Below are positions 22,745 to 30,335 of a DNA stretch of 64,000 bases, piece after piece (positions within the stretch are counted from its first letter, which is position 1; each line of letters begins with the position of its first letter). Source of the DNA: Kitasatospora sp. NA04385. GTDB lineage: Bacteria; Actinomycetota; Actinomycetes; Streptomycetales; Streptomycetaceae. The notes beneath the pieces are model-generated. The model was not told the origin of the DNA. It searched no databases and worked only from the letters and a program-made list of their open reading frames with translations. The position numbers and the translations under genes were made by a program. The DNA lies in NCBI RefSeq assembly GCF_013364235.1, contig NZ_CP054919.1, forward strand, positions 6,615,059 through 6,679,058, given 5' to 3'.

Positions 22745-24925
22745 TTACGAGCGGGCGCGGTGCCACTCCAGTGCCTCGGTGATCAGTTCGCGGCTGCGGG
22801 CCCACCCCGGAGCACGGAGGACCACATCGTCGATGATGTCCGTGTAGTCGAAGTAGTCGAGGTAGCAGGAGTCCTGCTCCTCGCCGGGTACCGGTCCGCG
22901 TTCGAACGACGTGTGTTTACCCGCTTCGACGTAGATGACGTCGGGGACGGCGACCGGCCCCTGCTCGAAGCTGAAGCGGGTCAGGGAGTTCACCGAGAGC
23001 GCGAGCGGCCTCTCGGTCTCCATCACCCTGATGCCCACCGGTGACTTCTCGTTCTCCACGTGCTGCAACAGGAGCGACAGTTGCTCGACCATCATCTCGG
23101 GGGCGCCGAAGTTGGCGTAGAGGGCGCTGCTCCGGACGAAGAAGACGGACCTCTGCTTTCCGGCCTTGAACCGATCGGCGCGCATCCTCCGTACCTCGAT
23201 GGTCCGGTCGGCCAGGTGCTGTTGGCTGGCCGGCAAGGTCCGGCGGGTGATCACCTCGCGATAGCGCCGGCTCTGGAGCACCTCCGGAATGACGGTGGTG
23301 TCGATGACGAATTGCTGCTGGGCGCGTTCCTCGAGACTGGTGAGGCGTCTGATCGTGGCAGGAGCAGCCGCGCCCAGTTCGCGACTGGACAGCGAGTCGG
23401 CCCACCCCTTCACCGAGGCATCGTGCGCGAGTTGGAGGAACTGTCGGCGTTGTGGCCCGGACCGTACCCCCAGGGCGTCCAGCAGGACGCCGACCACCGC
23501 CGGGTTGTCGATCCGCTGCTCGCCGCTCTCGATCCGACTGTAGAGCGACAGGGACATCCGGGGCCTGGCCTTGGTCAAGATTCCCGCCAGTGTCGAGGCA
23601 CCGCGTGCGGACCTCAGTTTCGCGCCCAGGAGCAGAGCGGGAACCGCCCAGGAACCCGACGGGTCCACGGGTTTCTTCGAGGAGACGGACTCCGACCGTG
23701 CCCCGCCGGATCCGGTCGACTCCCCGGTGCCGCCCGGTTTCGTACCCGTCCGGGGCTGCCCGGGGTGACTTTCGACGTTCGCGTGCTCCCGGGTGTGCGT
23801 GGTCTGCCCGCCGGGCAGGTGGTCGCCGCCGTCCTGATCGGTCAGTGGTGCGGTCGAGCCGCCGGACGGCATCCCGCAGGACCAGCACTTCTTCCGGGCC
23901 TGGAGTTGGCGCAGTGACGCGGAGGTCTCGGTCCCGCAGTACGTGCACATGCAGCGCCAGCGTGCCACGGCGTTCCCCGGGTACGGTTCGAGCGGGATGT
24001 AACCGGCCTGGTGGGCCAGATTGTCGGCTCCCGTGGTGTTCACGGGATTCGGCCCACCGCTCGGGGTTTCCCTGACCGGTGGGATCGTCGCCGGAGCCCC
24101 GCCAACGGGTACGACCATCAACCCGTGAGGGGTGTTGACCACGGCCTCATCGCGCCGGAGCTGTTTCAGCACGGTGCCGAGCAGGGATTCGAGTGCGCCG
24201 TTGGCGGAGTTCCGGTGAGTCGGGCCCTCGCCGTAGCCGGCGGCGCCCGCCGCGCGGGCCCCCCGCTCGCGCTCGCCCTGACCGCCGGTGACCAGCGAGG
24301 TGTGCGCCGCCATGACTTCCATGGCCAGACGCTGATTCCCCTTGGACGGCATGGCCCAGAGCCAGCTGACCAGATCGGTTCTCCGACTGATGCCGCAGGC
24401 CGTCAGGAAGGACAGCACGCAGTGGGGGTTCATCCGTCGGCGCCCGGTGAGCAGGGCGGCGAACGATTCCGCGGACCAACTGCGCTGCCCCAGGGCGGAC
24501 AGGTGGGCGAGTTTCTGGAACGACCGCCCCGAGTACCGCTTGGCCACCCGCAACCAGGTGCGGTACTCGTCCAGATCCCACACCTTGTCCAGCGGAACCC
24601 AGGATCGTGACGGCGTCCACGAGCGAAGTGCCCTGAGCAGCAGCTCGTCCTCGCTGGACGGGCCGAGTGCCTCGATCTCGCACCGCTCCAGACGCTGGTG
24701 CCAGGACCGGACGTCGCCACCGCAGACTTCGACGATCCCCTGCAGGGTGTACCGGCTCGGCAGGTTCCGACCGCTGAACGCCCTTGACAGGGTGGGCACC
24801 GAGAGGCCGCACCGCTCGGATATCGCGGCGAGGGTCAGCCCGCTGCGCTGCTTCAAGGACTGGAGATCGCAGGCGAAGCGGCCAACCGGTGTGGTCGGGG
24901 ACGGCGGCATCATGGAACGACCCAC
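22745..24925 (-). CDS. Large multi-HTH regulator with Cys4 module and DUF5753-like C-terminus
   Basis: About 726 aa with an unusual build. Residues 20-75 form a first helix-turn-helix (SGLTLAAISERCGLSVPTLS). Residues 115-195 form a second HTH-like unit (FQKLAHLSALGQ, ESFAALLTGRRR). Residues 315-353 are EPYPGNAVARWRCMC followed by CTYC and CWSC, a Cys4 zinc-binding module (Cys330, 333, 350, 353). A Gly/Ser/Thr linker leads to a third, XRE-type HTH (436-490: LGAKLRSARGASTLAGIL, YSRIESGEQRI). From about 525 on, it matches DUF5753 (PEVLQSRRYREVITRR, VRRMRADRF, FVRSSALYANFG, YVEAG). A GTG at 24925 with AGGAGG 8 bases upstream is the best start. No stop interrupts the fusion. Target and signal are unknown. 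Confidence 0.85.
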   Translation of the reverse strand: MGRSMMPPSPTTPVGRFACDLQSLKQRSGLTLAAISERCGLSVPTLSRAFSGRNLPSRYTLQGIVEVCGGDVRSWHQRLERCEIEALGPSSEDELLLRALRSWTPSRSWVPLDKVWDLDEYRTWLRVAKRYSGRSFQKLAHLSALGQRSWSAESFAALLTGRRRMNPHCVLSFLTACGISRRTDLVSWLWAMPSKGNQRLAMEVMAAHTSLVTGGQGERERGARAAGAAGYGEGPTHRNSANGALESLLGTVLKQLRRDEAVVNTPHGLMVVPVGGAPATIPPVRETPSGGPNPVNTTGADNLAHQAGYIPLEPYPGNAVARWRCMCTYCGTETSASLRQLQARKKCWSCGMPSGGSTAPLTDQDGGDHLPGGQTTHTREHANVESHPGQPRTGTKPGGTGESTGSGGARSESVSSKKPVDPSGSWAVPALLLGAKLRSARGASTLAGILTKARPRMSLSLYSRIESGEQRIDNPAVVGVLLDALGVRSGPQRRQFLQLAHDASVKGWADSLSSRELGAAAPATIRRLTSLEERAQQQFVIDTTVIPEVLQSRRYREVITRRTLPASQQHLADRTIEVRRMRADRFKAGKQRSVFFVRSSALYANFGAPEMMVEQLSLLLQHVENEKSPVGIRVMETERPLALSVNSLTRFSFEQGPVAVPDVIYVEAGKHTSFERGPVPGEEQDSCYLDYFDYTDIIDDVVLRAPGWARSRELITEALEWHRARS

Positions 24926-24984
24926 AGCGCTCACCTCCTCTCGCGCAGTGCCGGGGCCGGACCGGCCGGCCCCGGCGGGGAGGG

Positions 24985-25203
24985 TCAGAATCCGGCGGTG
25001 AGCGCTGCGGCCAGCAGAGCGCCGACCCAGAGGACTTCGGCTGCCCTCTCCAAGGGGAGGCCGCTGACCGACAGGACCGTCAACAGCACCTCGACGACCA
25101 CGAGGATCAGCACTCTCACGCGACGCGTGGTGGCGACGGGGACGGGCAACCGAAACGGGGCCACCCGCACTGCGGGCAGGCTGATGTGCACGATTGTGCT
25201 CAC
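24985..25203 (-). CDS. Small membrane protein (72 aa, tentative)
   Basis: A short frame upstream of the large regulator encodes two hydrophobic helices (VRVLILVVVEVLLTVLSVSGLPL and AAEVLWVGALLAAALTAGF) separated by a short charged turn, preceded by a basic N-terminal stretch (ATTRRVR). The GTG at 25203 was chosen; the frame could start at 25233. Ribosome sites are poor for both. Its stop lies 59 bases before the regulator start, so they may be co-transcribed. No family recognised. Confidence 0.4.
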   Translation of the reverse strand: MSTIVHISLPAVRVAPFRLPVPVATTRRVRVLILVVVEVLLTVLSVSGLPLERAAEVLWVGALLAAALTAGF

Positions 25204-25682
25204 TTTCGATCCGGCCGGGACTCCGGGACGCACACGTCCGAGCCCGGGCCGGTCAGTAGACCGGACAAGACCTGATGAGGATTCAGAAGCCGGTGGTAGA
25301 CGGCCGATCGATCCCTCGGGGCATCACTCTTGCACAGCCATCGAGGTGCGGGGAAATCGGTTCACGCCCTGTCGAGGGGCTCGCAAAAGGGACAAATCAC
25401 AGGGTTTGAACAATCGCGTTCTGCTGTGCATCGGAGCAGGTCAAGGCCGGTTTTTCTTTCAGCACGAGTACAACGGCGTACTTATGCCTCCATTGAATCC
25501 GCACCATCTGCATAGTGGAACCGTGCCGCCCCGCCGCCGTGCGGTGGCCGGCATGACGCTCGTTCTTAGACCGGACACGCGTCATCTCCCCGGAGCCGTG
25601 TGGTAGCGGTTCCGGACCTGCCGGTCGGCGGGCTCGAACCCGTCGACCGGCAATCGGTCCTCCCGCGGCCCCGTTCCCACCC
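25204..25682. other. 479-base lower-GC intergenic region
   Basis: From about 25310 to 25580 the base composition falls well below the neighbours, with A/T-rich words such as gggacaaatcacagg and ggtttttctttc. Short open frames on both strands (25330-25515 plus, 25397-25585 minus) lack ribosome sites and the usual third-position GC, so I do not call genes. It separates the histidine kinase gene end from the small membrane protein gene and may hold promoters or a remnant of transferred DNA. Confidence 0.4.
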
Positions 25683-27125
25683 TCAGCTGCTCAGCCAGTC
25701 CTGCGGGGGCGGAAGTCGGACGGTCGGGGCGTCGGGCAGCAGGAGCGGCAGGCGGACTTCGAAGCGGCCGCCCGGGGTGTCCGGGCGGTCGGTGGCGAGG
25801 GCGGTGCCCCGGTGGAGGGCGGCCTGTTGGGCGACCAGGGTCAGGCCGAGGCCGGAGCCCGGGCTGTCGGGGCGGCGGTGGAAGCGGTGGAAGACGGCGG
25901 TGCGTTCGGCGGGCGGGACGCCGGGGCCGGTGTCGTCCACGGTCAGCAGGGCGGTGCCGTCCTCGATGCGCAGGCGGACGTCCACCTCGGCGCCGCGACC
26001 GGCTCCCCGGCCGTGCACGGCGGCGTTGCCCAGCAGGTTGGCGAGCAGGATGCGCAGGCCCGCGTCCCAGCCGAACACCCGCGCCTCGGGCGGTAGTTCG
26101 GTGCGGTAGACGGCGTCCGGGTGGCGTCGGGCGGCCTCCGCGACGGCCGCGTCCACCAGCTCGGCGAGGTCGACCGGGCCGAACGCGGAGACCTCCACCA
26201 GATCGCCCCGGGCCAGCGCCGACAGCGCGCTCAGCAGGTCCAGCATCCGGGCGTGGTCCTGCTGCGACTCGGCCAGCACCTCGGCCCGCTCGTCCGCCGC
26301 AAGATCCGGGTGCGCGGCCAGCACGTCCAGGTTGGTGCGCAGGCTCATCAGCGGGGTGCGCAGCTCGTGCGAGGCCGCCGAGGAGAACGACCGCGCGGTG
26401 TCCAGGGCCTGCGCCGTACGGGCCGCCTGCTCGTCGTACCGCGACAGCAACAGGGCGATGGCGCCGGAGAGTTCGTCCACCTCGGCGGTGCCCGTCCGGG
26501 CGTGCGCGAACGCCGCGTGCCCCGTGCTCGGGTCCAGCACGGCCGCCCGGCGGCCCAGTCGGCGCAGCGGCCGGGTGGCCCGCTCGGCGAGCACGAAGGC
26601 GACCAGCCCCGAGAGCGGCGCCGCGACCAGCGCCACCAGCAGCACCCGCCGTCGCACCGCCCGCAGCTCGTCCGCCGGCTCCCCGGCCGGGGCCAGCACC
26701 CACAGCGTCCCGCTCGTGCTCCCGCCGTCCACCTGAACCGTCAACACCCGCCAGGAGGCGCCGTTCTGACGGATCGTCACCGCACCGTCGCCCGGCGTTC
26801 CCGGGAACAGCAGCGGGTCGTCCGGCTGCGGGCCCGCCGCGAGCAGCACCGTGCCGTCGGCCGCGGACAGCCGGACGCCCGCGTCCAGCGCCGCGTTCAC
26901 CAGCTTGCGCTGCTGGTTCTGCTCGACCTTCGACCGGCCCCGGCTGTCCGCCGCGAGCAGCGCCCGGGCGTTCGGCAGCACGGCCGCGGCCCGGGTGTTC
27001 AACTGCGCGTCCTGGCGCCGGTGCAGGTCCGCGCCGACCAGCGGCAGCAGTAGCAGCCCGGCCGCCGCCACCAGCAGCGGCACCAGCGCCGCCGCGCCGA
27101 TCGCGATCCTGGTCGACAGCTTCAC
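25683..27125 (-). CDS. Two-component sensor histidine kinase
   Basis: A 480-aa membrane kinase. Two hydrophobic segments (about 7-31 and 160-180) enclose an extracytoplasmic sensor of about 125 residues. A HAMP linker follows (LAERATRPLRRLGRRAAVLD), then the H-box SFSSAASHELRTPLMSLRTN with phosphoacceptor His253, the N-box ILLANLLGNAAVHG, the D/G1 box LTVDDTGPGVP and GSGLGLTLV. This is the HisKA/HATPase_c layout. The GTG start at 27125 overlaps the stop of the response regulator gene as GTGA, so the pair is stoichiometric. Signal is unknown. Confidence 0.96.
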   Translation of the reverse strand: MKLSTRIAIGAAALVPLLVAAAGLLLLPLVGADLHRRQDAQLNTRAAAVLPNARALLAADSRGRSKVEQNQQRKLVNAALDAGVRLSAADGTVLLAAGPQPDDPLLFPGTPGDGAVTIRQNGASWRVLTVQVDGGSTSGTLWVLAPAGEPADELRAVRRRVLLVALVAAPLSGLVAFVLAERATRPLRRLGRRAAVLDPSTGHAAFAHARTGTAEVDELSGAIALLLSRYDEQAARTAQALDTARSFSSAASHELRTPLMSLRTNLDVLAAHPDLAADERAEVLAESQQDHARMLDLLSALSALARGDLVEVSAFGPVDLAELVDAAVAEAARRHPDAVYRTELPPEARVFGWDAGLRILLANLLGNAAVHGRGAGRGAEVDVRLRIEDGTALLTVDDTGPGVPPAERTAVFHRFHRRPDSPGSGLGLTLVAQQAALHRGTALATDRPDTPGGRFEVRLPLLLPDAPTVRLPPPQDWLSS

Positions 27126-27829
27126 CGGCCCGCCCCGCCCTCGCCCGGAGCCCGCAGCACGAACCCCACCCCGCGCACCGTGTGCACCGTCCGGGGACGG
27201 CCGCCGGCCTCCAACTTCCGCCGCAGGTACGAGACGAAGGTGTCCACGGCGTCGCTGCGCACCTCGAAGTCGTAGCCCCACACCCGGTCCAGCAGCACCT
27301 CCCGGGACAGCACGATGCCCGCGTTCCGGGCCAGTTGGGCGAGCAGCTCGAACTCGCGCCTGGTCAGCCGGAGTTCGTCCTCCTCCCAGAACGCCTGCCG
27401 GGTCTCCGGGTGCACCCGCAGCGGACCGACCCGGATCAGGTCCGAGGGCTGCGGCGGGCGGCGGCGCAACAGCGCGTGCAGCCGCAGCACCAGCTCCTCC
27501 AAGGCGAACGGCTTCACCAGGTAGTCGTCCGCGCCCGCCTGTAGCCCGGCGACCCGGTCCGCGAGCTCGTCCAGCGCGGAGAGCATCAGCACCGGGGTGT
27601 CGTCCGCCCGGGCCCGCAGCGTCCGGCACACCTCCGTCCCCGACACCCCCGGCATCCCGACGTCCAGCACCAGGACGTCCGGCGGTTCCACCCCGACCGC
27701 GGCCAGCGCCTGCGCCCCGTCCGCGGCCACCGAGACCCGGAACCCGCTCAGCCGCAGCCCGCGCTCCAGACTCCGCCGGATCGCCGCGTCGTCGTCCACC
27801 ACCAGCACCCGCCCGGCCGACCCGCTCAC
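27122..27829 (-). CDS. OmpR/PhoB-family response regulator
   Basis: A 235-aa DNA-binding regulator. The receiver domain has Asp12-Asp14, phosphoacceptor Asp56 in LVLDVGMPG, the Thr/Ser switch in VLMLSAL and Lys106 in LVKPF. The C-terminal winged helix has LTRREFELLAQLARNAG, VLLDRVWGYDF and the wing VHTVRGVGFVLR. GTG 27829 is preceded by CGGAGGT with 7 bases spacing, which decides this start over an earlier in-frame GTG. Promoter would lie in the G-rich duplicated region upstream. Cognate kinase is encoded immediately downstream. Confidence 0.96.
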   Translation of the reverse strand: MSGSAGRVLVVDDDAAIRRSLERGLRLSGFRVSVAADGAQALAAVGVEPPDVLVLDVGMPGVSGTEVCRTLRARADDTPVLMLSALDELADRVAGLQAGADDYLVKPFALEELVLRLHALLRRRPPQPSDLIRVGPLRVHPETRQAFWEEDELRLTRREFELLAQLARNAGIVLSREVLLDRVWGYDFEVRSDAVDTFVSYLRRKLEAGGRPRTVHTVRGVGFVLRAPGEGGAGR

Positions 27830-27883
27830 CCGCCACACCTCCGCCCGACCCGCCCCTTGCGGGGGCACGACTCTCGCACAGGG

Positions 27884-28078
27884 TGATGAGCGGGGGTGGG
27901 GCGGGGGTTCCGGCGGTGGGGTGGGGCGGGGTGGGGTGGTGTCGGGAGGAGAAGGAGCGGGTGGGTGGGTGGCGGGGTGGGTGATGAGCGGGGGTGGGGC
28001 GGGGGTTCCGGCGGTGGGTGGGGTGGGGTGGGGTGGTGTCGGGAGGAGAAGGAGCGGGTGGGTGGGCGGCGGGGCGGG
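27884..28078. repeat. 98-base G-rich tandem duplication with G-quadruplex potential
   Basis: The segment 27884-27981 is repeated at 27982-28078, beginning TGATGAGCGGGGGTGGGGCG and ending in GGAGGAGAAGGAGCGGGTGGG. The copies are nearly identical with small length changes in the G-runs. Runs of three to five G on the plus strand could form G-quadruplexes. It fills the space between the response regulator start and the SnoaL-type gene end, so it forms the upstream region of the two-component operon. Confidence 0.85.
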
Positions 28079-28080
28079 GG

Positions 28081-28515
28081 CTACGGCTCGTCGTGCCAGG
28101 AGAAGGCGGTGATCCGCCAGCCGTCCGGGGTGCGGGCGAACTGGAAGGTCTTGGTGCCGGTGCCCTCGTACGGTTCGCCGTCGAGGAGGCCGGACTTGCG
28201 GTAGGTGCCGATCCGGCAGGCCACCCCGTCGGCGATCTCGGTGCGCTCGCCGGTCTCCCACTCGTGGAAGTCGGTCAACCGGCCGCCGGAGAGCAGCAGT
28301 TCGCGCGGGGCGATGAACTCCTCGACGCCGTACGCGGCGTAGCGGGGCGAGGTCACCACGATCACGCCGCCGGGCAGCATCAGCCGCCGGAGCCGCCCGA
28401 CGTCGGCCGGGCCGCCGTGCCGGTTGTCGAAGGCGCCGAAGAACTCGGCGGTGAGGCCATCGAGTTCGGCCTTGGCGAGGGTGTCGGCCTCGGTGCGGGT
28501 GTCGGTCTCGGGCAT
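28081..28515 (-). CDS. SnoaL/NTF2-fold protein
   Basis: A 144-aa protein of the NTF2-like cone fold: an initial helix (LAKAELDGLTAEFFGAFDNR), then a beta region with GGVIVVTSPRYAAYGVEEFIAPR and a C-terminal sheet with TKTFQFARTPDGWRITAFSWHDEP. The ending GWRI..FSWHDEP is typical of the DUF4440/SnoaL-like group, which includes isomerases, cyclases and binding proteins. ATG at 28515. Its neighbours do not fix the substrate. Likely monocistronic and divergent from the VOC gene. Confidence 0.8.
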   Translation of the reverse strand: MPETDTRTEADTLAKAELDGLTAEFFGAFDNRHGGPADVGRLRRLMLPGGVIVVTSPRYAAYGVEEFIAPRELLLSGGRLTDFHEWETGERTEIADGVACRIGTYRKSGLLDGEPYEGTGTKTFQFARTPDGWRITAFSWHDEP

Positions 28516-28601
28516 GGGGCGAACGGTACCGCGCGCGGGCGGGGTGGCGACAGGAGGAAACGGGCTTGCAGGTCCTTACCCGGACGCCGACAATCCCGGA
28601 C

Positions 28602-28970
28602 ATGACATCTGTGATCAAGCACGTGACCGTCGACAGCCTCGACCCCTACCGCCTCGCCTCGTTCTGGTCCGAGGTGCTCGGCCAGCCGCTGCACGAGGAG
28701 GACTTCCCCGGGGACCCGCAGGCGCTGATCGAGGCCGCGGGGCTGCTGTTCGTGACCGTGCCGGAGAAGAAGGCGGGCAAGAACCGGATCCACTTCGACC
28801 TCCAGCCGCAGGAGCGCACCCGGGACGAGGAGGTCGAGCGGCTGGTCGGCCTGGGCGCGGTGCTGGTGGACGACCAGCGGCGCGCGGACGGCACCGGTTG
28901 GGCGGTGCTGGCGGACATCGAGGGCAACGAGTTCTGCGTGGAGCGGAGCAAGGCCGAGCGCGCGGCCTGA
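28602..28970 (+). CDS. VOC-family (glyoxalase-like) protein
   Basis: A 122-aa protein with two betaalphabetabetabeta-type modules. The N-terminus KHVTVDSLDPYRLASFWSEVLGQPL and the C-terminus WAVLADIEGNEFCVER are hallmarks of VOC proteins of the DUF-type close to bleomycin-resistance/glyoxalase proteins. Ligand residues may be His9, His at HFDL and Glu near EGNEF. ATG 28602 lacks a clear ribosome site and may be leaderless. It stands between two divergent small genes, and its substrate is unknown. Confidence 0.85.
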   Translation: MTSVIKHVTVDSLDPYRLASFWSEVLGQPLHEEDFPGDPQALIEAAGLLFVTVPEKKAGKNRIHFDLQPQERTRDEEVERLVGLGAVLVDDQRRADGTGWAVLADIEGNEFCVERSKAERAA

Positions 28971-29102
28971 GCCGCCGAGGGCCCGCCGGGGCCGCCCGCG
29001 AACGGGGTGAATCCTTTCCGGCGGCCCGCGCCTCTTATGGGCATCACGCCGGACGGTGCCCGAGGGCACCGGACGGCACGCAACAGCCCGGAGGAGAGAA
29101 CC

Positions 29103-29192
29103 ATGGTGGTCGCCGTTCTGGTCGGCGCGGGTGCGGTACTGCTCTGCACCTGCGTGCTGGTGCTCAAGCGGAAGCGGGGGAGCCGTGGTTGA
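29103..29192 (+). CDS. 29-aa single-helix membrane miniprotein ahead of ECF sigma gene
   Basis: ATG 29103 is preceded by CCGGAGGAGAGAACC, the strongest ribosome site in the neighbourhood. The product is one hydrophobic helix (VVAVLVGAGAVLLCTCVLVL) with a CTC motif and a basic tail KRKRGSRG. Its TGA (29190-29192) overlaps the GTG start of the ECF sigma factor at 29185, so the sigma factor is translated only after the ribosome has read this peptide. It is too short for routine gene callers. It could tether or sense for the sigma factor, or act only as a coupling leader. Confidence 0.6.
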   Translation: MVVAVLVGAGAVLLCTCVLVLKRKRGSRG

Positions 29193-29739
29193 GACCGCCT
29201 GGCCCGGCGAGGAGGTGATCCTGGCGGCGCGCGGCGGCGACCGCGACTCGCTGGCCGTGCTGGTCGCCGGGGCGCACCCGAACGTCCGCCGGTTCGCGCA
29301 CTCGCTGTGCGCCAGCCCGGAGGACGCGGAGGACGCCGCGCAGGAGGCGCTGATCGTGCTGTACCGGCGGATCGGCATGCTGCGGGCCAGCGGCGCGCTC
29401 GCGTCTTGGTTGTTCCGGATCGTCCGCAACGAGTGCCTGCGCCGGATTCGGGCGCCGCGCCCGGTCGCCGCCGAACCGCCCGGCGGGACGGCGGACTCGG
29501 CGGACTCGGCGGAGCAGGAGGCGCTGCGGCGGCTCGACACCGAGCGGGTCGCCGCCGCGATCGCCGCGCTGCCCGCCGACCAGCGCCGGGTGCTGATCAT
29601 GCGCGACCTGCAGGGGCTCGGCGGGCGGGCCGTCGCCGACGCGCTCGGGCTGAGCACGGCCGCGATGAAGTCCCGCCTGCACCGGGCCCGGGCGGCCGTC
29701 CGGGCCGACCTCGCCGACCTCTCGGGCGCCGTGCGGTGA
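29185..29739 (+). CDS. ECF RNA polymerase sigma factor
   Basis: A 184-aa ECF (group 4) sigma factor. Region 2 is LVAGAHPNVRRFAHSLCASPEDAEDAAQEALIVLYRRI..ASWLFRIVRNECLRRIR and region 4 is ALPADQRRVLIMRDLQGLGGRAVADALGLSTAAMKSRLHRARAAVR. The linker is short and acidic. The start is GTG 29185 within the upstream miniprotein gene; the stop overlaps the next gene as GTGA. No classical zinc anti-sigma factor gene follows; the coupled downstream gene is a small Cys-containing membrane protein that may take that role. Target promoters are unknown. Confidence 0.93.
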   Translation: MVETAWPGEEVILAARGGDRDSLAVLVAGAHPNVRRFAHSLCASPEDAEDAAQEALIVLYRRIGMLRASGALASWLFRIVRNECLRRIRAPRPVAAEPPGGTADSADSAEQEALRRLDTERVAAAIAALPADQRRVLIMRDLQGLGGRAVADALGLSTAAMKSRLHRARAAVRADLADLSGAVR

Positions 29740-30086
29740 CCGGGCGGCGTGCGGTGGCCGAACGGTGGGCGCCGATCGGGGAACCGACGGAGCCGGGGGA
29801 GCGGACGGAGCCCGGGGCGGCCGGGCGGTCCGACTTCGCGAGCGCCTCGCTGCCGCGCCACCTGCTGCGCGGCGCGCTCGGATTCGGGACGATCGCGGCG
29901 GGCCTCGGCCTGCTGCCGGTGCTCGGGGCGGCGGTGCTGCTGCTGGTTCCGGTCGGGCTGCTCGCCCTGCGCGGCTGCCCGATGTGCTGGACGATCGGGC
30001 TGGTCCAGACCGTCTCCCGGGGCCGGCTGCGGCGCGAGTGCGCGGACGGCCGGTGCAGCATCGCGGCCCGCCCCAAGGAGCGGTAG
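29736..30086 (+). CDS. Small membrane protein with Cys pairs, coupled to ECF sigma factor
   Basis: A 116-aa protein whose GTG overlaps the sigma-factor stop (GTGA). The first 45 residues are soluble, then two close hydrophobic segments (LLRGALGFGTIAAGLGLLPVLGAAVLLLVPVGLLAL) are followed by RGCPMCWTIGLVQTVSRGRL and RRECADGRCSI. Four Cys as CPMC and C....C could bind a metal or form redox disulfides. Placement beside an ECF factor and the two Cys pairs invite a role as redox-sensing anti-sigma partner, but it lacks the HxxxCxxC motif of ZAS proteins. A metabolic or structural role is equally possible. Confidence 0.8.
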   Translation: MTGRRAVAERWAPIGEPTEPGERTEPGAAGRSDFASASLPRHLLRGALGFGTIAAGLGLLPVLGAAVLLLVPVGLLALRGCPMCWTIGLVQTVSRGRLRRECADGRCSIAARPKER

Positions 30087-30263
30087 CGGGCCGATCATCG
30101 GATGAGCGCAGGGATGCGCCGGGTGGGGGAACGGCCGCCGGTTCTGCGCCGCCCGACCGGGACGGTCCACCAGACTCGTCCCGTCGGGCGGCCGGTTCGA
30201 ACGGACCCGTTCCGGACGGCCCGCACCGGACGGACCCGCACCCCGCGGCCCGGTGCGCCCGGA

Positions 30264-30302
30264 CGTCCGACGTGCAACCCCTGACGTACGCGTCCGACGT
30301 GC
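30264..30302 (+). promoter_or_regulatory. Direct repeats CGTCCGACGTGC upstream of terpene synthase
   Basis: CGTCCGACGTGC occurs at 30264-30275 and again at 30291-30302, 27 bases apart, followed by a CCGGACGTTCGC variant at 30306. The 27-base spacing is about 2.5 helix turns. They end 33 bases before the terpene synthase start, so they may be sites for an activator or repressor of it. No known box is matched with certainty. The whole 30087-30335 gap contains no gene. Confidence 0.35.
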
Positions 30303-30335
30303 GCGCCGGACGTTCGCACCCGAGGAGGACCCGCC

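Noticed and set aside
25330..25585. Short frames on both strands in the low-GC gap
   Set aside because: No ribosome sites and the codon use is unlike that of the other genes here.
27884..28078. Considered a CRISPR-like array
   Set aside because: Only two long units with no separate spacers; it is a tandem duplication.
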